This document shows, piece by piece, positions 22,446-35,300 of a stretch of 64,000 nt of DNA. The translations under genes and the position numbers were made by a program. Positions within the stretch are counted from its first letter, which is position 1, and every line of letters begins with the position of its first letter. Below the pieces are notes generated by a model, which saw only the letters and a list, made by a program, of their open reading frames with translations, was not told where the DNA came from and did no database searches. Source of the stretch: Asparagopsis taxiformis (taxonomy: Eukaryota; Rhodophyta; Florideophyceae; Bonnemaisoniales; Bonnemaisoniaceae); contig JALQPE010000164.1 in the NCBI GenBank assembly GCA_030407315.1, positions 1 to 64,000 of the forward strand, written 5' to 3'.

Positions 22446-25400
22446 ATGACGAATAAGCGCAGGCGCAACAGCAATCCGATCGTTGACGACGCAACCGTGC
22501 CAATTCTGCGCGAACCCGCTAGCCCTTGGGAGGATTCTAGTGACATGGGTACACGTCGAAACGTAGGTCGCGCCGCCCGCGAAACTACTCTCGCTGGCAA
22601 AGACTTCCTCCGCCTCTTGCTGGATTTGTTCGCCCACTCAAGTTTCGCAGACTTGACGGACAAGCCGGGAGGTTTCACATACGCGGACCTTGGCGCTTGG
22701 GTTGCGCAGGGCACGGAAGAACAATTTCTGGCGCTGCAAGGTCGACTCAGCATGGCCTTCAGCGGTCGTTCGAAGAATGCTGGAGTCGAGGCGGATGTTG
22801 CCGAAATCGTCATGGCAGAGATGAACGTTGAGCGAGCCAAGCAGATTGTTCGTCTGGCATTACCGATTGCCGAGTTTTCAAGACAGGATGAGCGTATCGG
22901 GCAATGGGTTGAGCACTGCATCCTTTCTGGGATCGTGCCGCAGACCTTCCTTATTGGATGTAACATGCTTCCTTCGCCACTACAGGCGCCGCAGCGCGGG
23001 GAACCAAGCGCCTTCGTTCTTGCTCCACCGGAAACGTTCGAGGTATTGATGTATTTCCAAGCGTTGTCTATCATCCGAAATCACAACAAGAACCTGCCGC
23101 GTCGCCGAATAGGCGACGCGGCCGAGGAGGGGAACGAAGCCGCACGCGTCCCAGCCCATCGGAAAAGCACTAATCGAGCTTGTTACGTGGTTCAAGTTTT
23201 ATACCATGCTTGGACCGATGTGGCCTTCGCCGCAAAGTTTTCCAGCTTCGAAGAGTTGATGGCGCCGTACATCATTTTCGACAGCAGTGAGCATTGGTTT
23301 GACGTGCTCGATGAAGGTCTATTCGCACCGATGGAGCAGAAGCTAGATCTCTACCACGACAAAGCTCCCCTATCTCATCCTGATGGATATGGTGGAAAAG
23401 TAGAGACAAGAACCAGTGCGCAGCACAGTGCATTTAGGGACCTTGTGAGGAAGTTCTTCGACCGGTTGCAGTTTCTTATCGTCAACCCGGACCTGTACAC
23501 CTGGCCGGAGTCCGACCGCTGGGGGGCGCTGGAAATATACTTGTCAAGCGGAAATCCGGACAAGCTGCCAGCGTACTTTGACACCCTCGCCGAAGACGTT
23601 ATGGCTGTCCTCCGCCCGGCACCACAAGCCGCGGACGCAGAAAAGGTCCCCAAGCCGGTTGATGACACTCCCACTCGTCGCAACACAGGAGGGAGAGGTT
23701 TGGTTCCGTCGACAAGACACACAACCAGCTTGAACTTGGGCCTGGGAGGACCAGTCTTACTGCCCAAGGGCCGTCTCCCCCGTCACCGTCACCCCATGCG
23801 ACAGAAGAGCAGGAAAGTGAAGGGCAGGCTCTCGCAAAGGACTTTCTTTCGGAAATGAGTCAGTATTGCCGGGTGTACGACGTCCCTTTCGAAGATTTGG
23901 TCAGTGCCGACGAGAGCCGAGAACACGTGCCCATCACGGGCAACGTTCAGCTCATTCTGACTGATCCGCCCTACAATGTTCGTCGTAAGAGGAACGATTC
24001 CAACTCTTCGTACGACAGGCTAACTGCAGAAGATATGCAGGCTAGCATCGAAGTGTTTGACGAGCTGTTGCGCCCCGGTGGCCACGGCATCGTGTTCTGC
24101 TCCGTTTTGCAGTTCTACGAATGGTTCCATTACTTGGAAACGTACAAAGGACCGCAGTCAGAAGGCCCAACCGATGCTGCTGCCAGTGATGACGGGTCGG
24201 ATGAAGAAGAGGTTACGTCCATGAATTCGGACTCCGAAGCATCGCAGCACAGTGGCGAAGAAAGTGCGGATGAGGAGGAGGAGGAGGACGAGGAGGAGGA
24301 GGATGTCGTTCGGAATTCAGTTTTCTTCGTTGACGAGGTACCTCTGTTGTTTGTCCGACTACCTGGGCACCTCTATCAAATGCCGGGGCGGAAGAGGTAC
24401 CAACGCATGAACATGGCAGAGGTCGCTATCCACTTCTGGAAGCGAGGTGTTCCGTTCAAGACTGGAAGCGAGATGGTGGCCTATAGGAACCACGGATACA
24501 TGGACGGCACGTACCCGGCGTGGTGCAACGTCACCATCAATATGCCCGCCATCGATTCGAATGAGATGGTGTGGCGAACAAGGAGCACAACCGGTGCTAC
24601 GGTCAGAGTTCGTGCAGAGCAGAAGAGCGTCGCTCTCATGATGGAGTTGATCAGCCAGCATTCACAGCCTGGTGATATTGTTGTCGATCCATTCTCTGGC
24701 ACTTTCGCAACGGGAAAAGCAGCTATGAGCTTGCCTGAGCACCGTGTTTTCGTCGGCAGTGACATGGACAAATTGTGTGTGGCACGATCGCTTCCAAAGC
24801 TGTGTGCAGTCATGTCACGTGTAATTCTTTCAAACAACACTGACATGAGGGTCACGACAGAAGCGAAACAGAGTGCTGAGAAGTTCTTGGCGTCCCCCTC
24901 TGTCACGATGCGTACACAGAGGGAACGGAGGATCATCGAACCCCCACCTGGCCTTCCCCTGTACCAGAGGTTCCCGAAATATATTCGGCAGTACCTCTGG
25001 CAGCTGTGCCCAGAGTCGATTGCGTCGCACGAGCACATGGAAAAACCGGTACATTATTGGCCACCTTCCCTGCGCCGCTGGTTGCAAACTGAAAACCCTC
25101 GCGTGATGCGGGCACACGATTGTGTTGCGAAAAAATGAGCGTTCGACCATCGCTGATTAAGCATCCAAATGCAGGAAGAGGGCTCTTCGCTGAACAGACA
25201 TTTAATGTTGGCGACGAAGTATGTGCATACTACGGAACTGTTGTGTACTCTGATATGAGCAAGGAGTCGATGAGGTTCGCGTACGGAGAGGGTCACATGG
25301 CGATAACGAAGGAAACATTCTTGATGTATGCCATCAAGCTGTATGCAACAGCGGAGGACGACGAAAACATCGAGCATCCAATTTGGATTGTTCCGGCTCC

Positions 25401-25647
25401 GTTCTGTTCGGCGCAGTTCATCAACGACCCGCGGTATTTGCGAGGTGAGGACACTCCGGCGGAAGACACCAGGCGGATGGCCAACGTCGAGTTTGTCGAG
25501 AACTACAGCAGCGGTTCGACGGGGAAGAAGCTCAAGGCGAAGGACCTAGAAAATCCGAAGATCATTGTAGTACGTGCAATCCGCGATATCTGTCCGGGGC
25601 AGGAGCTCTACGTTCATTATGGGACAGCGTTTAGAGCATGGAATTAG
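22446..25647 (+). pseudogene. DNA methyltransferase-SET fusion, outer copy
   Basis: ATG at 22446. The first 430 residues are mostly helical and unrecognised. From 23855 comes a beta-class DNA amino-methyltransferase: LILTDPPYNV (catalytic DPPY) precedes the AdoMet motif VVDPFSGTFATGKAA, with a glutamate-rich insert between them. From 25134 comes a SET domain: GRGLFAEQ, AQFINDPRY, NVEFVEN and GQELYVHYG. There is no pre-SET cysteine cluster. This copy is split into three frames. A G is missing near 23732 and a T near 25137, so each downstream part begins at an ATGA overlap that mimics an operon. Adding two bases gives 3204 nt, or 1067 residues. Predicted activities: adenine-N6 or cytosine-N4 DNA methylation, and lysine methylation. 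Confidence 0.85.
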
Positions 25648-25872
25648 GGTCACGAAAGATGTTTTCATTTCGACTACAAATAAAGCTACGTTCCAGAGTT
25701 GAAGTATATCATATAATGCAGCATGTCCAGCCACCATTAGTCCAGGGTGAAACCTATTGAGCAGTACTCGCCTGTCAAAAACCAATCGTTCACACTCTAG
25801 GTGCACTTCGTCCGAGCAGTGAACCTGACTGCTTGGTTGCTGTTATGCGTGCAGATGCAAAATACAAGACCA

Positions 25873-26070
25873 AGTTGAAATGGACGCCCGGTGGATGTCC
25901 AGCTCAGTTGCATTGCTGTCCAGCCCAGAAATTCTACAATTCAGGGCAAAAAAATATTGCAAAAAACATCGATTTCAGCGGTCGATTGTGCCGTACGGCA
26001 CACCCCCATCTCAAAAACATGTTCACATGTGCATGTTTTTGAGAATAGCCCAAATTTTAATTCAAATCAG
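25873..26070 (-). repeat. R repeat 7
   Basis: Full-length R in reverse orientation, downstream of the SET end and upstream of the coiled-coil gene. Octamers at this copy read GGACGCCC and GGATGTCC. Counterpart of R8. Confidence 0.85.
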
Positions 26071-26304
26071 GACGTCTTCCGGACATAGGGGTGCTCGCGG
26101 CCTAGCTCGACAGCTGTAATTGTACCTCATTAAATACTGTTGATGACTGCCTACCGTATACAATCTGGGCTGTTGGCGTATTCTCCGGTACTTGACCTGA
26201 CCTGAACGTTCATCGCAGACCGTTGTGGTTACCGACACTATACAGCAATCTTTTTTGTATCTCGTGCAACTCAATCCTTCCATCGCTTCCGGGAAGGCTT
26301 CATT

Positions 26305-28588
26305 ATGCCGCCGCGTATTGCGAAGAAAGCTCCAAAGCCTCCGGGCCTCCAGAAAAACCGGTCAGCAGCTGCTGTATCGAGTGCCCGACAATCCCGTGCG
26401 AAGAAGCGGTGTGGGCCTACCGGCAGCATTGAACCGCGGTCCGGTAGTCGCAAGACGGACCGGCGCAGAACTGGGGATCCGCAGCGAGAAAGTGAGGAAG
26501 GAGGAACGGCGCGGAGAGAGATGGGGCTTGACCGAGGCAAGCGTGCTCGCAGGGACAGTGAACATCATGATGATGACATGATAGTGGCTCAAAACATGTT
26601 GGAATTGCGGCAGAGTGCTATGGCAAAGGTAGTTCCTCCCGGGTTGGCAGATGCGGAGGTGCTGCAGACGGAGTCCCAGCCGGGGGTTCGCGAGACACTG
26701 GAGGCTGTGACCCCCACTGCGCCAACTATGCAGAGTACATCAGCCCCAGCAGGTAATGCAGTCAGGGACCCGAGGATAGCGGCAAGGGATGTTGTTTCTG
26801 AGCAACGTTCACAGGATGCCAACTATCATCGGCGGTCAGGTGGTACTGAGGGGAGAGAGCAGCCGGAGTGCGGGCCTCGTCACAACAGACTGTCATTGGT
26901 GCCAAATATGCGCGTAACGCCCCCGCGACGTCAGGCTATTGCCGATGGAGGACATCATAATCCCGATAGCGTGGGAGATGGGGGGACGGTGAGGGCAGAG
27001 AGGTTGCATCCGCCGGAATCCATCGATTTAATGGCGAGTCGCATCAATGCGCAGAAGAAGAAGATCGCGGAGCTGGAAAAAAAGTGTTTAGCCAGGACAT
27101 AGCAAACAAGGCGCTCACCACGGAGATAGTTGCGTTGGAGGCTAAGGTGAAGACTCTGCAGGCGGAAAATGCCAGCCTTACTGCAATTGCGAGAACAGGT
27201 AGAATCAGTGATCACGGTGGCGGTAAGTCGAAAATACAGAAAGCCATTCCTGTGAAATACCTTGGAGTTCTTAGGGCGGTTGAGGAAAACCTGACAAAGT
27301 GGTGCAAGAACGAGACTATGGAGCTGGACCCTATAGCGGAACAAACGCAGAGACGTTGGACTGGACGTACCATCGAGGTAGAGCCGGTAGAAGGGACACT
27401 TTGGAGCGAAAACGGTGTAGGATATATTGCTACCCCTCCGGGCTATATCATCAAGAATCTGCAGTGGTATACACCTTCGTACAGAGACGAGAGTGATCTG
27501 CTGAATGACTTGGTGCGACACGTACTGCGTCAAAGTCCGTGGTGTGATGTGTTTTCCGATGAGGAGCAGCGTGTGTGCTGTCAAGAGGCTGTGGCGGGGA
27601 GCAAGGAATTGAAAGTGAAGGTGACGCAGAAACTGTCCGACGTGATGAGTGCACGGAAGCGTAATGCGAGGGACAGATTGTTCGGTTCGCTGGGGTACAC
27701 GAAATTAATGTCTAGATGCACGATGCTGACGACGCGAGCTGAGATGGACGAGCGAGAGGAACAAAAGCGCGAAGCGTCTGAGAAGCTTTTGAAACGGGAA
27801 AGTAACGGTGATTTGGATATGGGGAGGTGGCGAACGGCACCGTTCTCAGAGCTGCGATACAGCAAAGGCTTGGTTCCTGACAGCTTCGAAATGGAAGTGA
27901 ATGGTGATGCATGGTTTAACAACCGAGTAGCTGTGAATGTGCTGGACATCTTCAGGGGTTATTCGATACGACCAGAACAAGTAATGGACATAGAGACGAG
28001 CATACTAACGCTGGCGCGCCTGGATGCTTGGCTAGTGACTACTGTGGAGTGTTTGGATGAACCGAAGGGGAAAGGAGGTGCACGGCAGAAGGAGTTTACA
28101 AGGCGGTACAGTCAATATGTGGGGGTAGCTTTTCAGCAATTAGTTGGTATGGTGGTGTACTGCATGTCTTGTCTCCAAGGCTCGCAAGCAAGGGAAGAAA
28201 CGGACGTTGTCGAGAGCGAACAGCGGACTAGTGCACAGTCACGGCATGTGTTTGCAAGCCGTACTGTGACGAGAGAGGCTGTTGAAGTGTGGCAAAGCGG
28301 AGAGGGGTCTGGAATTGTTCATGTCGTTGATGATGTAAACCGCTGCTCATCACTTGTTCTAGTGTCCGAGGATTGGATTCAATCGCATATTACGTCAAAC
28401 CTCGGTGCTGTAATGGATTGTGTGATTGCGCAAGGACTAATTGGCGCAGAACTTTTCGTCGTTGACCCATATGCTGGACACCTGAGTGCAAACCTGAATG
28501 TCGAAATCAATGCCCCACAGTATGGGGGCATGGAGCGGCGCCATGCAGCCACTGCTGATAACGTTTTGGCGTAATGGAGGATGGTTGA
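26305..28588 (+). pseudogene. Coiled-coil protein, outer copy (frameshifted)
   Basis: Start ATG at 26305 in TTCATTATGCCGCCGCG. The frame is broken at 27081, where a run of seven A replaces the eight A of the inner copy, and again near 28562, where one G is missing from the final codons. Adding both bases gives 2286 nt, the same as the intact inner copy at 35503-37788, where the domains are described. The gene is read toward the transposase remnant (tail to tail). Confidence 0.75.
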
Positions 28589-28665
28589 AATTAGTGCAGT
28601 AAATGTGACGTTGACTAGAAGGCTTATCATGTAGTACATTATCAATAGAGTGCTGCGATTTAGAT

Positions 28666-29782
28666 TTATTCTTCTTCATTATCATCTGTGAACTGGTAAT
28701 CAGTGTTGGTGTAGAAGCGGTTGAGATAGAAACGGTGGTCCGACCAGTGCATTTGTTTCGTAAATGGCTTGACTGGAAAGTTACTTCGTACGATGTGCAC
28801 GGTGCCAGATATAGTAGATGCAGGAATGAGGTCAAACCAAGGACCACCTGCACTGTGGGATGCAGTGTCATTGCTGTCAACGGATCCGTTGTCCGGGTCC
28901 CATGTGGACCACTTTAAACAAATGCACCCAAGTGATTTTTCCACAGCGGTTTTTGGGGCAAAGCAGGTCATATACTGAACGAAAGCGAGTTCTACAGGTT
29001 GAAACAGGTTTGGAGACTGCAGGCGTACCAGTGCCAGGACGCGCCCTACCCATATGGTTCTGTAGTCATCGGCAGTTCCGGAGATGACGACAAAGGAGTA
29101 CTGCGATCTCTTTGCGGGGCCGAATGATGAAGTTGCAAAGACGCGCTGCTGCTTGTGCCTCGACACGTTTGTGGGGCGAAGCATGCCACTGTGCGGGTCA
29201 AAGTCGTCGGCATCTGGGACGTACCCTCCCATGACGTAGGCGGACTTTACCGCGGTGACGGAAATGTCCATGTCATGTATTGGAGGGCCTTCTGCCGTGG
29301 CGCGCAGTCTAGCGAGGGTGAGGAACGCTTGTGCAGCTGTGTCACCGAGTTGCTGGAATAGCGTTATGGTGCCAGACGGGAACGAGGAGTTGTGCAGAGG
29401 CAAAAGAGTGGCAGGATCGGGCTGTCCGTCGATATCTGCAATGAGGAGGGTTGCATCGGGCAGCAGGGAGGCAAAGTCGTGCAGTGCAACGGTGAATCCG
29501 TCGCGAACGAGTACTGCACCGTCTGTGGGCGATATCATGCGTGCGTTTCCCAATGTGTTCGATGGGGTATGACCAGTTGGAGTGGCCAAGGAGAATTCCA
29601 TGTGGCGAATAGTCTCTTCCATGGCTGTGGAGCGCCTTCGAGAGGTTTTCCTATAACTCTGTTTGAACAGAAGATGCGAGTGTTCGTAGGGGCCTGCATC
29701 AATGTGTTCCAGGGCGCCATATCTCTGCAAGTCACCGGGAAGATGGTCTAGAAGATGGAACTTGAAAGTTTTGAGACCTGTG
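28666..29782 (-). pseudogene. Outer transposase, C-terminal part
   Basis: Encodes the last about 370 residues of the transposase, nearly identical to the intact inner protein, starting at LKTFKFHLLDHLPGDLQRYG. It therefore contains the final catalytic Glu region (GPYEHSHLLFK). The N-terminal remainder of the same gene is at 51056-53001. The break at 29782/51056 is exactly where the inner element is inserted. Confidence 0.9.
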
Positions 29783-30129
29783 CGTCTGTGTTTTCGGAAG
29801 TGGACGCGGACGTCCAGTCTCTCTAGTACGGGTCCTAGTCGGCCCCGAGATTTACTAGAACAAATGAACGTCCGCGTCCAAAAAAAAATAAAAATTTTTT
29901 GGATGCGGACGTCCACTTTCTCTAGTACATATGGCGGAATACTAGGGCCCGACATCCACTTTCTCTAGTACATATGGCGGAATACTAGGGCCCGACATCC
30001 ACTTTCTCTAGTACATATGGCGGAATACTAGGACCCGACATCCACTTTCTCTAGTACATATGGCGGAATACTAGGACCCGACATCCACTTTCTCTAGTAC
30101 ATATGGCGGAATACTAGGACCCGACATCC
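29783..30129 (+). repeat. Inner left end with 43-bp array
   Basis: Terminal repeat at 29783, then five near-perfect 43-bp units at 29915, 29958, 30001, 30044 and 30087, each with TCTAGTAC and CCGACATCC. The clean periodicity contrasts with the eroded version at 8039-8252, in line with the inner copy being young. Confidence 0.9.
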
Positions 30130-30251
30130 AGTATACAATATATCAGCGAAAACCGGGAGGGAAGAAATTACAGCGGATGGTAAATTCAGGGCCCATATCG
30201 GACCGTATTTTATTCTCTCATTTAGGAAACTGCTCGTATACAATACGTCTC

Positions 30252-30368
30252 TCTAGAATAGGGAATACATATCTGGTCAGAATAGGAAATAAATACCCGG
30301 TTAGAATAGGAAATAAATACCCGGTTAGAATAGGAAATACGTATCCAGCCAGAATACAAAATACCTGT
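30252..30368 (+). repeat. 24-bp minisatellite, inner copy
   Basis: About five units of AGAATAGGAAATA type. It follows the 43-bp array as in the left derivative. Confidence 0.75.
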
Positions 30369-30379
30369 CAGCATATCGT

Positions 30380-31740
30380 CGATCACCCATCTCCCTCACT
30401 ATCGCGTTCTCCCTACCATCCGAACGCCATGCACCACCATCCGCACATACTGCAAGAACCCTCACGACCTAGATTACAAAAATCGCTCCTTCCCAATACC
30501 ATCCCCGCTTTCCTCGACACCACCCCAGCCCATTAAATCATCAAGACATCAAACACGAACATGGTCAGCAAAATCTTACACCACTTGAAACGCACTCTCA
30601 CTTCTATCGTATGCCCCAAAATATACACATACCAGAAACACCTCACAGCTTCATTCCCCATCTTCCTACATCCCTTCTTCACTCTCCTTCAGTCCTGCCG
30701 TTCCTGCTTCACCACTCCTGCATCACATACACAACATCAACCCCAACAGTCAGATTCAAAAGCAACGCTTACCACGACAGATATCCTAGAAACTCCCTTA
30801 CTTACCTCTCATCCATCCTACACACAATACAAACCATGATCCAAAAACCTTGCAATGAATAATCAAAGTCAGCAGTCCATATCTTCGCAAAACAAGTCTT
30901 GGCGCTCAATGAAACTTACCTTCTGTCATCAACATTCCTGCATCATCTACACAACATCGGAATCAACCACAACAGTCAGACTCAAAACCAACCTTCCATC
31001 ACAGCATACTTTCAAAACTCGCACACTTACCTTCGCTCCACACAATACACACCATGACTCAATAGGCTTCCAATGAAAAATATCGCATCAACGGAAATAG
31101 TCAGACTCAAAACCAACCTTCCCTCGCTGCTTACTTTCAAAACTCGCACACTTACCTTACCCGTTCCATCCTGCACACAATAAAAACCATAAGTCACGTA
31201 ATCGTGTAGCCAAGAAAAGTAGTCAGCATTCCGCATCTTCGCACAACCGGTCTGGGCGCCCAATGTGACTTACCTTCCGTCATCACTATTCCTCCATCAC
31301 CTACGCAACATCGGATTCAATCGCAACAGTCAGATTGAAAACCAACGTTTCCCTCGCTACATACCCTGAGAACTCGCAAATGTACCTCTCATCCATCCTA
31401 CACACAATACAAACCATGATCCAAAAACCTTGCAATTAACAATAATCATAGTCAGCAGTCCATATCTTCGCAAAGCACATCTTGGCACTCAATGAAACTT
31501 ACCTTCCGTCATCAACATTCCTGCATCATCTACACAACATCGGAATCAACCACAACAGTCAGACTCAAAATCAACCTTCCCTCACAGCATACTTTCAAAA
31601 CTTCACGTACCTCTCTTCCATCCTCCGCTCAATACACACCATCAGTCAACAGGCTTCCCATGAAAATATCGCATCAACGGAAATAGTCAGACTCAAAACC
31701 CACGCTTCCCTCAACGCATACCCTCGAGGGTAGAGGATGG
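30380..31740 (+). repeat. Degenerate repeat array, inner copy
   Basis: Collinear with 8560-10260. Recurring modules (CTTACCTTC.GTCATCA at about 30917, 31270 and 31500). No supported gene. Confidence 0.7.
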
Positions 31741-31747
31741 AACGAAG

Positions 31748-31785
31748 GTACGTGCGCGAATCTTGATCAAGATTCGCGCACGTAC
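31748..31785. promoter_or_regulatory. Perfect 38-bp palindrome upstream of transposase
   Basis: A perfect palindrome with 19-base half-sites, beginning GTACGTGCGCG and centred on TTGATCAA, about 600 bp before the transposase ATG. The corresponding spot in the derivative at about 10260 lacks it, and in the outer copy the chromovirus begins about 12 bp before it would occur. Could be a cruciform-forming site, an operator or the scar of another insertion. Confidence 0.6.
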
Positions 31786-32386
31786 AAAGCAAAGTCGGTC
31801 AAAGAAGATCAGTCGGTGATGAGGGCGGAGTGGAGCCTGCGGCGTCGACCGGACAGCTTTCTGCGTCCGCTTAAGTCTTGCTGTGCATACTCGAAATCAT
31901 CGCCGGCAGTGAGATTGAGTATGGCCCAAGCCATGGTCTCTGATTCCCCGAACAAAGAGATCCGGATCGAGAACAACGAATATAAACATATAATCATATA
32001 TATGAGAATCCATTTGCTTTCCTTACATGATCTGTGGCATATCCGCTGTAAAGCACATTCAGATTCCACGAAGTTTGGAAATAAAAAAGTTTATTATTAC
32101 AAATGAATTAATTGAAAATTCATGTCCCAGGCAGTCGTTCGTCCTTCCATGCACACGTTGCCAGCACGCAATGTGATGTAACAGTTGGAAATGATTGAAC
32201 TCTCGGTTAAATTCCACCGTTGGGATGTCAGCTGGAGTGAGCACAAAACTACTACCCACAAAAACTACGAACGAACACGTTACATTCCAAGTCTCGAAAG
32301 CACCACAAAAATAAAATTGGTCGCATCTGGACGGCACAGTCTCCCCTGTTCAGCTCGCAATCCTCCCTTTTGCGTCAAAACTCGAC
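31786..32386 (+). promoter_or_regulatory. Transposase 5' region
   Basis: Non-coding sequence conserved in the outer copy (53002-53590, reverse) and in the derivative (about 10300-10800). It is the likely promoter and leader of the transposase. I see no confident TATA box; ATATATGAGAATCC-type AT-rich sequence lies near 32000. Confidence 0.45.
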
Positions 32387-35300
32387 ATGGAATGCAAGTA
32401 TGAAGGGTGCTTCTACTACTGCGTAGATGCTTATGCGCTCGCGCTGCATGAGCGAACGTGTCGCTACCGTTTCAACCCCTCTCCCCAACATTTCAACAAC
32501 GCTCGTGTCCCTGCCGTCACCCATGAGCCTGCTCGAAACGGCGACCATGATTCCCCGCAACCCAGCTCCCCAGACCCAGAATCTGGTCGTGCTTCCTCCA
32601 GCGACTCACCCTGTGACGCTTCACTGCCACCAACCTCAACCCCCTCCCGCGCAGACCTCCTCGTGCAATCCCTCGCCGCCAGTCTCACAACCCTCGAGTA
32701 CAAGGCCGGCGCTGGCCGCGTGAGCGAAGTCATCACCATCCTACAAGACCCCGCATTCTCCCTAGAAAAGTTCAACAGCGCCGTTCGCACCGTAGAAGAA
32801 TGTCGCCACGTTACCGCTTCCATGGTCGAAACACATTTCCGCACCGAAGGTTACAAGAGCCACATCATTCCAGACAAAACTGGTAAGTACTCGGCACAGC
32901 TGTACCTCCGCGACCCAGTCGACATGCTCCGCAGGCAGTTAGCACTGGCTAACGACCAAAATACTCTCTTCCACCCCTCCCCACAGACCGCCCCAGACGG
33001 CACCGCAATATTTTCTCATCCCCTACACACAGAATTCGCGAAAACGCTGCACCAGGTTACTAGACAGCGCGTGCAGCTCTCGGAAGATCCACAGGTCGTA
33101 TGGGCAGAGGAAACTGATCCCACACCTTCCTCCTTTGCCGGCCTCCTCCAAGTGTACTCCGACAAGAGCAGCACAAGCCTCAAGAGCTCCGCAATCGTCG
33201 CATACCCCATACACGTCACACTGCTCAACTTCTCCGCCCCCCTCCGTCGCCACTGCATCCGTACCGGCCTCACCATCGTCGGGTATCTTCCGTACATTGT
33301 TAACCCTTCGTCCAACGCCTTGTTCGGTGATGAAATGCCGACAACCTCTAGTTCTGCTAGTCGCGCTCGCAAAATTGATATTCTTCATAAAGCACTCGAA
33401 AAAGTGTTTTCGTCCCTATCCACCGCGTTCTCTTCCGGGTTCCCCTGCACAGACTCCACTGCAACTGCCCGCCAATGCTTTCCCATCCTAGCCAATTATT
33501 GCTGCGACTTTCCAGAGGCCAAAGAGCTGTCATGCACTCGCAACAGCACTACCACCACACATCCCTGCCACCGCTGCTACATCCCCGCCACTCAACTTGA
33601 ATCCACCGCGCCACACCAGCCCCGCTCCCTCGATGATACACGCTCTGCACGCCAAGAGAGCGCTCAGGAGCATACAACTGCTCCGCTCGAAGCTCTCTCC
33701 CTCCTCGAACAACACTCTGTCCTCGAATCGACCGCTCTTTTACCCACCAACAGTCCCCTAGACCCCTACAACATTTTCTCCTTCGAGCCTCTGCACAATC
33801 TCCACCTCGGCATCTCAAAGCTCATCAAACAGTGCATTGTCCACCGCCTCAGCTCCCCAGACCTCACCACCACTGCCTCCCATTCCGGGACACCTCGCAC
33901 CTTCAAGAAGGTGAAAAAATCCATCCTCGCCGGCTCAAACAGCATTCTGTCCGCTATCGAACGCGACTACTACATCACCGGTCTTCATGTCGACTTCTCC
34001 AAGGGTGAGAAGGGCACCAATTTGAACGGCCTCTTCACGGAGGACGGCATACGCGGCATGCTCGCAGCCAAAGACTATCACCATGTCGACATGGTGTTCC
34101 CTTTCATCGCAGCATTCATTGACACATGCTGTGACGAAGTAGATACAGCCCCCCTCACTTCCATCTGCACGCAATACTCTGACCTCGTCGCATGGGTCAT
34201 GAAACGCGGTCGCATCAAGCACTGGACTGCCGCCGAACTAGAAAGCCTCCAGAACTCCATTTCCTATTTCAAACAATCAATGCTCTCCACCCTCGGCCCA
34301 TTCCACACCACAGGTCTCAAAACTTTCAAGTTCCATCTTCTAGACCATCTTCCCGGTGACTTGCAGAGATATGGCGCCCTGGAACACATTGATGCAGGCC
34401 CCTACGAACACTCGCATCTTCTGTTCAAACAGAGTTATAGGAAAACCTCTCGAAGGCGCTCCACAGCCATGGAAGAGACTATTCGCCACATGGAATTCTC
34501 CTTGGCCACTCCAACTGGTCATACCCCATCGAACACATTGGGAAACGCACGCATGATATCGCCCACAGACGGTGCAGTACTCGTTCGCGACGGATTCACC
34601 GTTGCACTGCACGACTTTGCCTCCCTGCTGCCCGATGCAACCCTCCTCGTTGCAGATATCGACGGACAGCCCGATCCTGCCACTCTTTTGCCGCTGCACA
34701 ACTCCTCGTTCCCGTCTGGCACCATAACGCTATTCCAGCAACTCGGTGACACAGCTGCACAAGCGTTCCTCACCCTCGCTAGACTGCGCGCCACGGCAGA
34801 AGGCCCTCCAATACATGACATGGACATTTCCGTCACCGTGGTAAAGTCCGCCTACGTCATGGGAGGGTACGTCCCAGATGCCGACGACTTTGACCCGCAC
34901 AGTGGCATGCTTCGCCCCACAAACGTGTCGAGGCACAAGCAGCAGCGCGTCTTTGCAACTTCATCGTTCGGCCCCGCAAAGAGATCGCAGTACTCCTTTG
35001 TCGTCATCTCCGGAACTGCCGATGACTACAGAACCATATGGGTAGGGCGCGTCCTGGCACTGGTACGCCTGCAGTCTCCAAACCTGTTTCAACCTGTAGA
35101 ACTCGCTTTCGTTCAGTATATGACCTGCTTTGCCCCAAAAACCGCTGTGGAAAAATCACTTGGGTGCATTTGTTTAAAGTGGTCCACATGGGACCCGGAC
35201 AACGGATCCGTTGACAGCAATGACACTGCATCCCACAGTGCAGGTGGTCCTTGGTTTGACCTCATTCCTGCATCTACTATATCTGGCACCGTGCACATCG

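Noticed and set aside
22446..25647. Operon-like layout of three genes with ATGA overlaps
   Set aside because: The inner copy is continuous across both joints, and the lengths match a single 3204-nt gene once the missing bases are added.
29915..30129. CRISPR-like array (five evenly spaced repeats)
   Set aside because: The 43-bp units are contiguous with no unique spacers, the context is a eukaryotic transposon end, and there are no cas genes.
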